DNA of 64,000 nucleotides from Polytrichum commune (GCA_950295325.1 CATNTY010000002.1:40001-104000), one strand, 5' to 3'; positions 31,763-49,433 are shown, numbered from the stretch's first letter. Numbers and translations: made by a program. Notes: generated by a model not told the origin, from the sequence alone.

Positions 31763-34700
31763 ATGAAACAAAAATTATCAAAAAACAAATACTTACATAA
31801 AAGATTAAAATTCGAAGAAATAAAAAACCCTCAATATTTTTTTGATTTATGCACAAAATCAAAATTACTCAAATTATTAATTAGAATTTTTTTTAATAGA
31901 GAAAATTTTATTAAATTTTTTGACGTCCGAATTATTGGTTCATTAATTTTACGTGATTTGAATGCTTCACAAACTAATAAAAGTTCAATACTAAATATTT
32001 TTTTGTTACTTATATTATCAATATTCATATATCGTTCAAGTAGTAAAAATATTCTTGAAAAAAAATATTTAAATTTAGTAAAAATAGTTTCTGGCCATAT
32101 AAATTATTATGAATATAAAAAAGAAAAAATATCAGAAAATTTTTTAAAAAAAAATCTTTCTATTTTTCCACATTATTCTTTTTCTAGTTTTGATTTACAA
32201 GACTTAAAAAAAAAAAATCGTTTAATTAATAAAAAGAACTTAGAAAAAAAACTTTGTATTAAGCCTGTACATGGTCAAATGCATTTTTTGGGTTCACAAT
32301 GGTGGAAATTCTGGATTGTAGAACAAATTCTTTCTAATTGGAAAATATCTTCTAGTTCTATAAATAAAATCAAGATTTTACTAGAAAAAAAAAATATAGA
32401 AGATTTAAAACATTTTTTTGAATTTTATATTGATAATATAATTGGTCAAAATTATAATTGGGAAAATAAATTTGATTCTATTTTTTTTAAAGATTTTGAA
32501 ATAGAAAAAGAAATAGAAATTAAATCAAATAGACATGTAGAAATATTAGAAGATACTTTAATTCTTCAAATTTTCTCTGCTTTTTGTGAAAAATTAATTT
32601 TTGAAGTAGAAGGTCCTTTTAAAATAAAAAAGTTAGATTCAATAATTGAATTAAGTAATAATAAAAAGTTTTTTTCTTTTATTATTCCCCTATCTTATAA
32701 AAAAAAAGTAACTTTTGAATCATCACATTTATTAAAAAAAAAAATATTTAATATTTTTAAAAATTGGAATGAATCTGATGAAATTATTGCAAAATCTTAT
32801 GTTTTTATAAAAAAAAAAGGATGGTTTTTTTTCCATAATTACGTTGAATTTTATATATGGCAATTATATAAAAATTCTTTTTTTTATATTGAAAAAGATC
32901 TGCAACAATTAAATATTATTGAAAATAAATTAAACATAAAAAACTATAAATTAAATTATTTAAATACTGAACAAAAAATTATTAAAATTCAGAAAAGTTT
33001 TTCAAATATTCCATATCAATTTTCAAAATATATTTTATATAAAATAAAAAAATATAATAAATTAAAGAAAATTACTGATAAATCTATATGTAATTATAAA
33101 ATAAGTAAACAAAAAATAGAATCTGAAAATATAAATAAATTTAAAAAAACTTTAGTTCCAAATAAAATAAAAACTAATTTTTTTAAATATAATAATAAAA
33201 ATCTTTTTGAATGGTTTTCTTCTAAGATTTATTTAAATAATAAATATTTTAAATATTTAAATATTACTTCAATTATTTGGGATATACCTTTTTTTATTAA
33301 AGATAAAAAAAAAATAAAATTAAATTTATTTTCTAAGTTTTTTTTTGAAAATTATCAAATATTTTGGATAAAAAAATTATTTACGAAAGATAAAAGTTAT
33401 ATTATAAATAAATTTATTAGAAAAAATAATTTTTTTTCAAAATTGAATTCTTATACTTTTTCAAATATAGTCTCAATAGATGAATTAAATATGGCTTTTT
33501 GTACTACTAATAAATATTTAAAAATAAATGAAAAAAGAGAAAAAAATAATATATTTGAACAATTTATAAAATCAGATAATAAGAGATTAGTTTATTTATG
33601 GAAAATAAAAAAAAATTGTCAAAATATTAATTATTTTATTTATTTAGATTATGCTTATAAAGTAATTCAAGAAAAAAAATATAATACAAATAATTTTATA
33701 TTAACAGACTTAAACTCCTCTTCAAACATTTTCTCTTTATTATTATATTTTTTTTACAGGTATAATAATAATATTTTTAATTATAATAAAAATGTAATCG
33801 TTCAATTTAGAAATTCTATAAGTTATGTTAAAGTTTTAGATAAAATTAATTCTTTAATAATTAAATCTTATGTAGTTTATAATATAATTGATAATTATAG
33901 TACTGTTAATTATCAGATTGATACTAAATTTAAAGAATATTTTAGAATAAAAAAAACTAATATAAAATTTCATAAAAAAAACAAAATAAGAAATAAAATT
34001 TTTATAGAAAATTATTCAGAAAAAAAAATAAAATTTTCTATTAAATTTATAGATTGGTATAAATTAAATTCTAAAAATTTAAATAAAAATTTAAATAATT
34101 TATTTTTACTTAAAAACTTTTCTTCTTATAAAATAAATATAAATCTAATAAACAATAAAAATGTAAAAAAAATAAGAAAAAATATTATTAATCAAAATTT
34201 GTTAAATTGTAAAAAAACAGGAAAAAATTATTTTTATTACAATAGTATAAAGAAAAAGTATATTAATTGGAATTTAAATTTGTATAAATGGACTAATCAA
34301 GAAAAAAAATGGAAAAAAGTATCAAAATATTTTATTTTTCAACATAAATGTTTAGCAATATCTTCTAATAAAATAAAAATTTTTAATAATAAAAATTCTA
34401 TTATTAGATGGTTCAAAAAATTAAAAAAAAAAGATATTTATATATTTCATAAAACTTTTCTAATTATTCTTTTTGAAACTTTTAATAAAATTTTTGAGAA
34501 AATTTCAAATTTATTAATATTTTATCCAAAATTAATAATTATTCAAAATAATTTTTTAAAAAAAATTGTTTTCGATAAAAATAATTTATTAAAACAAAGA
34601 TATTTTAATGTTTATAATAAATTAATATCACCACTTTATTTGAATAAAATATCAATTACTAAATTTATTATTCATTATCTTTTTAATAAAGAAAATGATA

Positions 34701-37700
34701 AGATTTTAAAAAAAGATTTTAATAACACTCTTTTTTTCTCAGTATGGGAAAATCAAGAATTTTATTTTAATTCTTTAAACATTTTCAGTAAAAATTCATT
34801 AAATTTAAAGTTTTCTAAAGCAAATACACTAAAATTATTAAATTTCTTAAATTATTCTAATTTGGATTACAAAAAAAAATTGCTTTTTTCTTTAGAAAAA
34901 ACCAAAAATAATAATCTAATATATAAACAATTATTAAAAAATTTACCTGTAAAAAAAAAACATTTCTCTATTAATGAATCAAAATTTTTATTATATAAAA
35001 TTAGAAATATAGATTCAATTATTAAATCTAGAGTCTTTTTATTTAAAAATTTAAAAAACGTTAATGATCAAAAATTAATGTTTGTTTATAATTATAAGTT
35101 AAATAAATTGTTAGATTCATTAATTCAAATTAATCCTTTTTTTTATGAAAAAAAAAAGTTTTTTTTTGATATTTTGAGTATAAATCAACTAACTAGAAAC
35201 CAAAATTTAAAGTTTAAAATACTTAATTATCAAAAAAAAAAGAAACTAAATTTATTTGTTAAAAAATTATTAAAACCAAATAACAATTGTAATCAAACTA
35301 ATTTTTTTCAAAATTATGTACTTTCTGAGTTTTTCTTAAAATCAAAAAATAAAAATAACGAATTGCGTAAATGGATTAAAAAATCCTTTATAAAATATGA
35401 TCCTAAAACAAATTTAATATATATTATTCCAAATAAACCTATAAATAAAAAATTAAATTATGAAAAAACTAAATATATTGTACCATTTATTTCAAAAAAT
35501 TCTATTAAATTAACTAAAATTCATAAAGTATTTCAAACATCAAGTTTTTTTACAAAATGGGTTTTATTTAGAAAATATATACCATGGTTTTTCACTTTTG
35601 AATGGTGGAAATATTTTCAAAACATAATTTTAAAAAATTTTTCAGAAATATTTTTAAAATTTAATGATCAATTTAGTTATATTTTACCAAATACTTTAAA
35701 AGGCATACAACAAAATTTATATAATTTATCAATAAATTTATCATTAAATTTTAAAAATCATTTTTTTAATAATTCATTCAAAAATTGGAATTATCGTTTG
35801 TTGAAACAAATTAATAATCAACAAAGAAATCAAGAAATTAAATGCTCATCATTAAATTTAAGATTAATTAATATATGGAATAATCAATATATAGCAGTTT
35901 TAAGTTTAATTACTTTTGGTTATCTCATTTTTCAAAAATATCTTTCTACTTTACTAGGTTCAGACTGTTTTGAATTATGGAGATATTTTGAAATAATTCA
36001 ATATTTAATGGATCCTTCACGTGGAATATATTTAGATAATTTAATTCATCGTAATTCAATACAATTTATTAAATCAGAAAATTTATTAATGCATTTTTTA
36101 AAAAATTTAAAACATTATATAAAAAACATAAATTTTTATCTCTTTACAAAACAAAAAGTGAATAAATGGTTAAGTAATAACAAAGGATTAGATCTTTCTA
36201 GAAGAGAACGAAAACTATTAGTTCAATCTTTAATAACTGATAAAAGCATTAATCAATATGGATTAAACTTAACTTCTAATAAAAGCTTTATAAATTCAAA
36301 ATTTGGTTATTCAAATATTAAGCAACAAAAACTGAATTATTTAGAACATTTAACTGAAAATTATCAAAAGAATTTAGTTAATTATCCGTTTCGTCAATTC
36401 TATTTAGCTGAAAACCTAATTTTCTTATGTTTTTGGCAAAAAATAACTTCTTCACAAAAATTATGGCAAGTTAATAATTCAAAGTTAATTTTTCATAAAC
36501 AACCAGCTCCACTTGAATTAATATTATCTTCTTCAAAAGGTATTTTATTAATAGGTTCTTTACAAACTGGGCGATCCTATTTAATTAAAAATTTAGCAGC
36601 AAAGTCTTTTGTTCCTTTAATAAGAATATCTGTAAATAAACTTTTGTATAACAAGCCTGATATTATAACTGAGAGTTGGATGAATATTTTAATGGAGAGT
36701 TTACGAAGATTAAGTCTTATTTTAGAATTAGCAGAAAAATTGTCTCCTTGTATAATATGGATTCAGAACATTCATGAACTAAATGTAAATCGTTTAACTC
36801 AAAATGTAGAATCTGATCCAACGTTTTTACTTGGTATTTTATTAAAATATTTTCAAACTAGTTTTATTAAAAAAGATGCTAAAAGTATAGTTATTATTGG
36901 TTCAACCGACCTTCCCAAAAAAGTAGATCCTGCTTTAATTTCTCCAAATAGATTAGATCGATTAATAAATATTCGAATATTTAATATATCACAACGACAA
37001 ACAAAAATTTCTATTTTATTACATAGCAAATACTTTTATTCAAAAAAGAAAAAGTATTCTCTTAATGAAATTGGAAATAGAAGTATGGGGTATAATACAA
37101 AAGATTTAGCAGGACTTATTAATGAAATTTTATTAATTAATATTACTCAAAATAAATTAGTTATCCATGAAAATATTGTAAGATTAGCTTTTCATAGACA
37201 AGCTTTAGGTTTTACATATATAAATAAAAAACAAAATTTTACACAAAATAACGGAACACTTTTTTATAAAGTTGGAAAAGTTATTATACAAAATCTATTT
37301 ATAAAAACTTTTTCTAAAAATCCTTTATATCTTGGTAATGATTTATGGAAAAAAAAATTTTATTATTTATCTAAATGGTATTTAGAACCTTCTATTATTG
37401 AATCAACTATTAAAGAATTTACTATATTACCTTATATTTTAGGTTGCTTAGCTGGGTTAGCAGCTCGAGATTCTTGGTTTATAGTAGAAAATAAACCAGA
37501 TAATCTAATTTCTCTTAATAGATATGTTGAAAATGATTTTTATCTAGCTTGTGGTATTTTAGAAAGTCTTTTAAAAGAATTTTCATGGTTAGAAATATTT
37601 GAAAAAAATAATACTAATAGAAAATTCAAATTAACTTATCAATTTAAAATAAAAAATTCTTTACATATGATTAAAAAAAGACTTTTTTTAATAGTAAACG

Positions 37701-38761
37701 AAAATAAAAGAAATAAGTTATCAAATAAATCTTTGAAAGCCAATATTTATTACAAAAAAAAATTATATCAATTAACAAGCAATATAACATGGGCTCCAAA
37801 AATATATCGTCTTAATTTTATTCGTAGTAATTTGTTCAATTGGACAAAGCGACCTAATGATTGTAAAATTTCATATAATTTAGATCTTTTAGGAAAAAGA
37901 GAAAAAAAAAAATTTAGCGGCTCACAAGAAAATACTAATTTTTGTGAAATTATACAACATAAAACAAAAGAACAACTTCCTTACGAAAGAATTTTATCTC
38001 GAATAAGACGTAGAAATGTACAAGAATTAGAATCTCAATTAGAAGATGTTTTACTAGAAGAACAATTTGCAATATTAGGATTTTCTCGGTTATTTACTGA
38101 ATATCGTATGGAATACCAATTATCAAATAAACCGATTTTATTTATAGGAGGACGATTTCTTTGGGATCCTAATAACTTATTATTTCAAATCTGTCATTTT
38201 GTTTTTTCACGTCAAAATATATTTATAGATGAAGAAATGCTTCGAAGGCTTTATGTTACTTATGGAGCAAGAAGAGAACGAGAAAAATCTCGTTCGAGTC
38301 AAAAAATTAAACAATTTTTTTTTCGTCGTGGATATGGTCGACATTCCATAAGTGACTTATCCGTAGGTTGGTGGAATCAATTACCTTTTATCGAAAGAAA
38401 TAATATTGAAACTTTTAAACGTATTGAAGGGATTGGTGTTCAGTTAAAACGACCTCAAATATTTACTCCTGTATATTTATATCAGCGTTGGCTAATTGAA
38501 AATCCACAAGAAAATTTTACTCGCTTTGATTTATTGAATAATCAACAAAAATGGTTAAAAGCAAATAATTTATTATTTAATGATTCTTTTATTTATAATA
38601 GCCTTTTAGAAATTTATCAATATTTATTAAATTTCTTTTTATCGCATAATATTTTATTAACTAAAATGACAAAAATATTATTAAAAAATAAATGGCTTTT
38701 TCAAAATGAAATTGAACAATTTATTAGTATAACTGACATTGTAAAAAATAAAATTAATTAA
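31763..38761 (+). CDS. ycf2: large plastid protein Ycf2 (AAA-ATPase-like)
   Basis: Ycf2 is the largest plastid protein; in angiosperms it is part of the inner-envelope motor complex linked to protein import. The frame is unbroken for 2332 codons. A nucleotide-binding region lies at about residues 1590-1740: GILLIGSLQTGRSYLIKNLA is a degenerate P-loop, PCIIWIQNIHEL is Walker B-like, and DPALISPNRLDRLINIRIF resembles the AAA second region of homology. The C-terminal part (EEQFAILGFSRLFTEYRMEY) is well conserved. The first 1500 residues are low-complexity, rich in Lys, Asn, Ile and Phe. It is about 200 codons longer than I recall for Marchantia (2136). It is single-copy here, between trnH and trnD. 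Confidence 0.95.
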   Translation: MKQKLSKNKYLHKRLKFEEIKNPQYFFDLCTKSKLLKLLIRIFFNRENFIKFFDVRIIGSLILRDLNASQTNKSSILNIFLLLILSIFIYRSSSKNILEKKYLNLVKIVSGHINYYEYKKEKISENFLKKNLSIFPHYSFSSFDLQDLKKKNRLINKKNLEKKLCIKPVHGQMHFLGSQWWKFWIVEQILSNWKISSSSINKIKILLEKKNIEDLKHFFEFYIDNIIGQNYNWENKFDSIFFKDFEIEKEIEIKSNRHVEILEDTLILQIFSAFCEKLIFEVEGPFKIKKLDSIIELSNNKKFFSFIIPLSYKKKVTFESSHLLKKKIFNIFKNWNESDEIIAKSYVFIKKKGWFFFHNYVEFYIWQLYKNSFFYIEKDLQQLNIIENKLNIKNYKLNYLNTEQKIIKIQKSFSNIPYQFSKYILYKIKKYNKLKKITDKSICNYKISKQKIESENINKFKKTLVPNKIKTNFFKYNNKNLFEWFSSKIYLNNKYFKYLNITSIIWDIPFFIKDKKKIKLNLFSKFFFENYQIFWIKKLFTKDKSYIINKFIRKNNFFSKLNSYTFSNIVSIDELNMAFCTTNKYLKINEKREKNNIFEQFIKSDNKRLVYLWKIKKNCQNINYFIYLDYAYKVIQEKKYNTNNFILTDLNSSSNIFSLLLYFFYRYNNNIFNYNKNVIVQFRNSISYVKVLDKINSLIIKSYVVYNIIDNYSTVNYQIDTKFKEYFRIKKTNIKFHKKNKIRNKIFIENYSEKKIKFSIKFIDWYKLNSKNLNKNLNNLFLLKNFSSYKININLINNKNVKKIRKNIINQNLLNCKKTGKNYFYYNSIKKKYINWNLNLYKWTNQEKKWKKVSKYFIFQHKCLAISSNKIKIFNNKNSIIRWFKKLKKKDIYIFHKTFLIILFETFNKIFEKISNLLIFYPKLIIIQNNFLKKIVFDKNNLLKQRYFNVYNKLISPLYLNKISITKFIIHYLFNKENDKILKKDFNNTLFFSVWENQEFYFNSLNIFSKNSLNLKFSKANTLKLLNFLNYSNLDYKKKLLFSLEKTKNNNLIYKQLLKNLPVKKKHFSINESKFLLYKIRNIDSIIKSRVFLFKNLKNVNDQKLMFVYNYKLNKLLDSLIQINPFFYEKKKFFFDILSINQLTRNQNLKFKILNYQKKKKLNLFVKKLLKPNNNCNQTNFFQNYVLSEFFLKSKNKNNELRKWIKKSFIKYDPKTNLIYIIPNKPINKKLNYEKTKYIVPFISKNSIKLTKIHKVFQTSSFFTKWVLFRKYIPWFFTFEWWKYFQNIILKNFSEIFLKFNDQFSYILPNTLKGIQQNLYNLSINLSLNFKNHFFNNSFKNWNYRLLKQINNQQRNQEIKCSSLNLRLINIWNNQYIAVLSLITFGYLIFQKYLSTLLGSDCFELWRYFEIIQYLMDPSRGIYLDNLIHRNSIQFIKSENLLMHFLKNLKHYIKNINFYLFTKQKVNKWLSNNKGLDLSRRERKLLVQSLITDKSINQYGLNLTSNKSFINSKFGYSNIKQQKLNYLEHLTENYQKNLVNYPFRQFYLAENLIFLCFWQKITSSQKLWQVNNSKLIFHKQPAPLELILSSSKGILLIGSLQTGRSYLIKNLAAKSFVPLIRISVNKLLYNKPDIITESWMNILMESLRRLSLILELAEKLSPCIIWIQNIHELNVNRLTQNVESDPTFLLGILLKYFQTSFIKKDAKSIVIIGSTDLPKKVDPALISPNRLDRLINIRIFNISQRQTKISILLHSKYFYSKKKKYSLNEIGNRSMGYNTKDLAGLINEILLINITQNKLVIHENIVRLAFHRQALGFTYINKKQNFTQNNGTLFYKVGKVIIQNLFIKTFSKNPLYLGNDLWKKKFYYLSKWYLEPSIIESTIKEFTILPYILGCLAGLAARDSWFIVENKPDNLISLNRYVENDFYLACGILESLLKEFSWLEIFEKNNTNRKFKLTYQFKIKNSLHMIKKRLFLIVNENKRNKLSNKSLKANIYYKKKLYQLTSNITWAPKIYRLNFIRSNLFNWTKRPNDCKISYNLDLLGKREKKKFSGSQENTNFCEIIQHKTKEQLPYERILSRIRRRNVQELESQLEDVLLEEQFAILGFSRLFTEYRMEYQLSNKPILFIGGRFLWDPNNLLFQICHFVFSRQNIFIDEEMLRRLYVTYGARREREKSRSSQKIKQFFFRRGYGRHSISDLSVGWWNQLPFIERNNIETFKRIEGIGVQLKRPQIFTPVYLYQRWLIENPQENFTRFDLLNNQQKWLKANNLLFNDSFIYNSLLEIYQYLLNFFLSHNILLTKMTKILLKNKWLFQNEIEQFISITDIVKNKIN

Positions 38762-38823
38762 TTTAATTACTAAGTAAAAAGTACTAAAAAACATTAAAAA
38801 AATAATTAGTGAATTTTGAGAAA

Positions 38824-38876
38824 TAAATAAAAAAGAAGATACTAATATTTTATATTAGTATCGTCTTTTTTATTTA
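38824..38876 (+). terminator. ycf2 3' hairpin
   Basis: Arms 38824-38847 and 38853-38876 pair over 24 nt with a single mismatch and a 5-nt loop. It lies 62 nt after ycf2. Confidence 0.6.
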
Positions 38877-38955
38877 ATAAAATATTTTTAAACAATTCTA
38901 TAAAAAAATACTAAATTTATTAAAATTTTAGTATTTTTTTTAGTAATTATTGTAT

Positions 38956-39029
38956 CGGGATTGACGGGGCTCGAACCCGCAACTTCCGCCTTGACAGGGC
39001 GGTACTCTAACCAATTGAACTACAATCCC
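38956..39029 (-). tRNA. trnD-GUC: tRNA-Asp (GUC)
   Basis: A 74-nt tRNA starting GGGATTGTAGTTCAATTGG on the minus strand, with GTC in the anticodon loop and GGTTCGAGCCC in the T arm. It is the last gene of a trnE-trnY-trnD cluster. Confidence 0.97.
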
Positions 39030-39162
39030 ATTAAAATGTAGATTCACTTATTATATCAATTTAAAAAGCTTTAGGTCAAATTACTATTAATAATTTATTA
39101 AATATACTTTTAATAAAAAAACAAATTCTAATAAAAATTTAGATGAGATTTTAATTTAGATT

Positions 39163-39244
39163 TGGGTCGAGCTGGATTTGAACCAGCGTAGGCATTGCCA
39201 GCGGATTTACAGTCCGTCCCCATTAACCACTCGAGCATCGACCC
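39163..39244 (-). tRNA. trnY-GUA: tRNA-Tyr (GUA)
   Basis: An 82-nt class II tRNA. GGGTCGA pairs with TCGACCC, the anticodon loop has GTA and the T arm contains GGTTCAAATCC. It is the middle gene of the trnE-trnY-trnD cluster. Confidence 0.97.
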
Positions 39245-39354
39245 AAAGAAAAAAGAGAATAAAAAGTAATTATTTAAGTTTTTTCTTTTTTCTAGCAATT
39301 TGATATAAAAAATTTTAGGAAATTAACTAAATACTCTAAGGGTTTTTATTATAG

Positions 39355-39427
39355 TACCCCCAGGGGAATTCGAATCCCCGTCGCCTCCTTGAAAGAGAGG
39401 TGTCCTAGGCCACTAGACGATGGGGGC
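39355..39427 (-). tRNA. trnE-UUC: tRNA-Glu (UUC)
   Basis: A 73-nt tRNA. GCCCCCA pairs with TGGGGGT (one G-U pair), the anticodon loop has TTC and the T arm contains GATTCGAATCC-type sequence. In plastids this tRNA also supplies glutamate for tetrapyrrole synthesis. It is first in the trnE-trnY-trnD cluster. Confidence 0.97.
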
Positions 39428-39441
39428 TTAATCTCATATTT

Positions 39442-39470
39442 ATCTTACTTAATTCTTTATTTTCTGTCAA
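39442..39470 (-). promoter_or_regulatory. promoter of trnE-trnY-trnD
   Basis: On the minus strand TTGACA (39470-39465) and TAAGAT (39447-39442) are 17 nt apart. trnE starts 15 nt after the -10 box. Confidence 0.7.
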
Positions 39471-39700
39471 TAGTATGTTTTATTTTATTAGAATTTGTTT
39501 TTTGTTTATAATTTATTTTTTATAAAATTTTCTAATTAAAAATTACATATTAAATTTTTTTAAAGTAACATAAATAAAATTAAAGATAAATATTTATATT
39601 TAGCAATTTAATTTCAATTAATTAAAATTAAGTTGACAATTCTATTATTTTTATAACAAACTCTATTTGTATTTTTAGTTTATGGTACGATAATAATATA

Positions 39701-39772
39701 GCCTTTTTAACTCAGTGGTAGAGTAACGCCATGGTAAGGCGTAAGTCATCGGTTCAAATCCGATAAAGGGCT
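39701..39772 (+). tRNA. trnT-GGU: tRNA-Thr (GGU)
   Basis: A 72-nt tRNA. GCCTTTT pairs with AAAGGGC (one T-G pair), the anticodon loop has GGT and the T arm contains GGTTCAAATCC. It is divergent from trnE and precedes psbD. Confidence 0.96.
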
Positions 39773-42909
<3,137 letters not shown>

Positions 42910-42945
42910 TAAAACTAATAAATAAAAATTTTTTCTAAATATTTT

Positions 42946-42977
42946 AAAATGGTTCGACTAAAAAGTCGAACCATTTT
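42946..42977 (+). terminator. psbC 3' hairpin
   Basis: Arms 42946-42959 (AAAATGGTTCGACT) and 42964-42977 pair perfectly over 14 nt around a 4-nt loop, followed by T-rich sequence. Confidence 0.75.
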
Positions 42978-43003
42978 TATTGCTTTTTATTTATAGTAAA
43001 AAA

Positions 43004-43112
43004 ATATTTTTCTATTCTTTTTTTATATTAGAAAAATATATAAAATAATTTATTCTTTTTTAAATTCGTAAAGATTTCTAAGTTAAAGGAGAGAGAGGGA
43101 TTCGAACCCTCG
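43004..43112 (-). repeat. 109-bp dispersed inverted repeat, copy 2
   Basis: Read on the minus strand this matches 23700-23808 with only two differences. It covers the 3' quarter of trnS-UGA and 83 nt of the spacer towards psbC. The inverted orientation means that recombination between copies would invert the 19.2 kb between them. Confidence 0.95.
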
Positions 43113-43175
43113 ATAATTTTGAGAAACTATGCCGGTTTTCAAGACCGGAGCCATAAACCGCTCGGCCATCTCTCC
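43087..43175 (-). tRNA. trnS-UGA: tRNA-Ser (UGA)
   Basis: An 89-nt class II tRNA. GGAGAGA pairs with TCTCTCC, the anticodon loop has TGA, and the T arm holds GGGTTCGAATCCC. It converges on psbC. Its 3' part and flank are nearly identical to those of trnS-GCU. Confidence 0.97.
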
Positions 43176-43426
43176 TAAAATTTTTTGTTTCGATTGAAAC
43201 AAAAGAAACAAGGCCATATATTATTATATTATATGTATATAAAATTATTGATAATATTTTTATATAAAAAAACATATGTTTAATTAACTTAAAAACTAAG
43301 CAATTTAACAAATAAACTACATTTTAATTTGTAATAATATTTTTGGCTCAGTAAGTGAATAATTACTAGAAAAAGGATCAAATGGTATAATTTATTTTAT
43401 TTTTTTGAACTTGGAGAATCACAACC

Positions 43427-43615
43427 ATGACTATTGCTTTTCAGTTGGCTGTGTTTGCATTAATTGCTATTTCATTTCTCCTAGTAATTGGTGTACCTGT
43501 TGTGCTTGCCTCTCCTGATGGTTGGTCAAGTAGTAAAAATGCCGTATTTTCAGGTGCTTCATTATGGATTGGATTGGTTTTTTTAGTTGGTATCCTTAAT
43601 TCTTTTATATCTTAA
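43427..43615 (+). CDS. psbZ: photosystem II protein Z
   Basis: PsbZ (Ycf9) is a 62-residue two-helix subunit at the edge of the photosystem II core that helps join antenna proteins. The start [20 protein letters not shown] and the loop [20 protein letters not shown] are diagnostic, and the length is normal. TTGGAGAATC lies upstream of the ATG as a ribosome-binding site. It lies between trnS-UGA and trnG-GCC, its usual place. Confidence 0.97.
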   Translation: MTIAFQLAVFALIAISFLLVIGVPVVLASPDGWSSSKNAVFSGASLWIGLVFLVGILNSFIS

Positions 43616-43708
43616 ATTTGTATTTAAATTCTAAGATATAAAATTTTTCTTTTTCCCTCCCTCTATATTATATTTATTATATTATAATTTCTAAAAGGTA
43701 TTTTATAC

Positions 43709-43748
43709 AAGCCCTAAAATTAAAATAAATGCCTTCCAGGGAGGGCTT
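43709..43748 (+). terminator. candidate psbZ 3' hairpin
   Basis: AAGCCCT (43709-43715) and AGGGCTT (43742-43748) pair over 7 nt, followed by a T run. The loop is long, so support is modest. Confidence 0.4.
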
Positions 43749-43814
43749 TGTTTTTTTAAGAGCTCTAATCTAGAATTAAAACTAAATTTAAAAAATGATT
43801 GACTATCCAAAAGA

Positions 43815-43848
43815 AATACATATATATATATATATATATATATGTATT
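43815..43848. repeat. TA microsatellite forming a 34-nt palindrome
   Basis: A TA run flanked by AATACA and TGTATT makes the whole 34 nt self-complementary. It ends 7 nt before trnG-GCC and is probably length-variable. Confidence 0.85.
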
Positions 43849-43855
43849 ATAGTAA

Positions 43856-43926
43856 GCGGGTATGGTTTAATGGTAAAATTCCTCCTTGCCAAGGAGAATA
43901 TGCGGGTTCGATTCCCGCTACCCGCC
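43856..43926 (+). tRNA. trnG-GCC: tRNA-Gly (GCC)
   Basis: A 71-nt tRNA. GCGGGTA pairs with TACCCGC, the anticodon loop has GCC and the T arm contains GGTTCGATTCC. It is unsplit, unlike trnG-UCC. Confidence 0.97.
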
Positions 43927-44064
43927 TATAAATATTTAATAAATAAATATTAAATAAAAAGAAACTATTGAAATGAAAAATAAAATAAAACACAACTAAA
44001 TAAATTTCTTGATTTTTATTCAATATAAAAAAATACATTTTATTTTAATTATTATTTATGAATT

Positions 44065-44138
44065 TAGCGGAGACGGGATTTGAACCCATGACCTCAAGGT
44101 TATGAGCCTTGCGAGCTACCAGGCTGCTCTACCCCGCG
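44065..44138 (-). tRNA. trnfM-CAU: initiator tRNA-fMet (CAU)
   Basis: A 74-nt tRNA starting CGCGGGG on the minus strand, with CAT in the anticodon loop flanked by three G-C pairs. The unpaired C1-T72 end is the initiator hallmark. It heads rps14-psaB-psaA on the same strand order typical of plastids. Confidence 0.96.
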
Positions 44139-44256
44139 TTAGTAAATCATAACATATTTTTTATTAATTAAACAAGCAATTTTAATAAACCTCCCCAAAT
44201 TCCACTTAAATTTAGGGGGGGTTTAATTGTATTTTTTATCTCATTTAATTAAATAT

Positions 44257-44559
44257 CTACCAACTGGATTTAGTTACTCCAGGCAAGAAGCATCCATGAG
44301 CCATTTCACGGAGTACATGTCTAGATAAACCAAAATCGCGATAATTTGATCTTGGTCTTCCAGTTAGAAAACAACGACGATGAAGCCTTGTAGGTGCACT
44401 ATTACGTGGTAAAGATTGTAATTGTTTTTGAAATTCCCATTTTTTATCTAATGATAAAGTCTCTTTCATTTTTTCTTTTATAGATTGACGATAAGTTTGG
44501 TATTTTTTTTCTAATTTTTGTCTTTTTTTTTCTCTTTCAATAAGACTTTTTTTTGCCAT
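44257..44559 (-). CDS. rps14: 30S ribosomal protein S14
   Basis: A 100-residue small-subunit protein of the usual length. The start [20 protein letters not shown] and the C-terminal [20 protein letters not shown] motif followed by [18 protein letters not shown] define the zinc-free plastid S14. It lies downstream of psaB on the same strand and may be cotranscribed with psaA-psaB. The frame is intact. Confidence 0.97.
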   Translation of the reverse strand: MAKKSLIEREKKRQKLEKKYQTYRQSIKEKMKETLSLDKKWEFQKQLQSLPRNSAPTRLHRRCFLTGRPRSNYRDFGLSRHVLREMAHGCFLPGVTKSSW

Positions 44560-44649
44560 AATTTTTTAGTAATTAAGATATTTGTTCTGGTTAAATAAAG
44601 TAAAATAAAATAAATTTTTGTTCAAAAATTTTATCTTTCAGATCCAATG

Positions 44650-44684
44650 AAATTTACTTTTGGCTTATAGCCAAAAGTAAATTT
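44650..44684 (-). terminator. hairpin between psaB and rps14
   Basis: Arms 44650-44665 and 44669-44684 pair perfectly over 16 nt around a 3-nt loop. It could mark the psaB 3' end or a processing site before rps14. Confidence 0.6.
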
Positions 44685-44733
44685 TATTGATTAATAATTA
44701 ATTATTTTTATTTAAAATGAATAAAAATAATTC

Positions 44734-46956
<2,223 letters not shown>

Positions 46957-46963
46957 CTAGCCA

Positions 46964-49264
<2,301 letters not shown>

Positions 49265-49395
49265 TTAATAGTAAACCTCTGAGTGGTATTTGTTATTTAA
49301 CTTTTTTCTCTTCTTCAGTTTGGAACTGGAGCAATTATAATACAGAAGTTACCTAGGGCGGGTATTCAAATTTATTATGACACATCTTTAAGGTG

Positions 49396-49433
49396 CTTAA
49401 TGGACCCTATTTATCTTAATGGACCCTATTTAT
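49396..49433. repeat. 19-bp perfect tandem duplication upstream of psaA
   Basis: The unit CTTAATGGACCCTATTTAT occurs twice in a row (49396-49414 and 49415-49433). It lies in the psaA-ycf3 spacer. Confidence 0.9.

Noticed and set aside
33000-35500. Possible frameshift or decay in the low-complexity part of ycf2
   Set aside because: The frame stays open throughout and resumes conserved motifs downstream; such K/N-rich sequence is typical of AT-rich plastid ycf2.
43078-43311. Minus-strand frame across trnS-UGA
   Set aside because: It reads through the tRNA gene; its apparent protein is tRNA sequence plus AT-rich spacer. Similar frames over trnG-GCC, trnL-UAA/trnF and trnM were rejected for the same reason.
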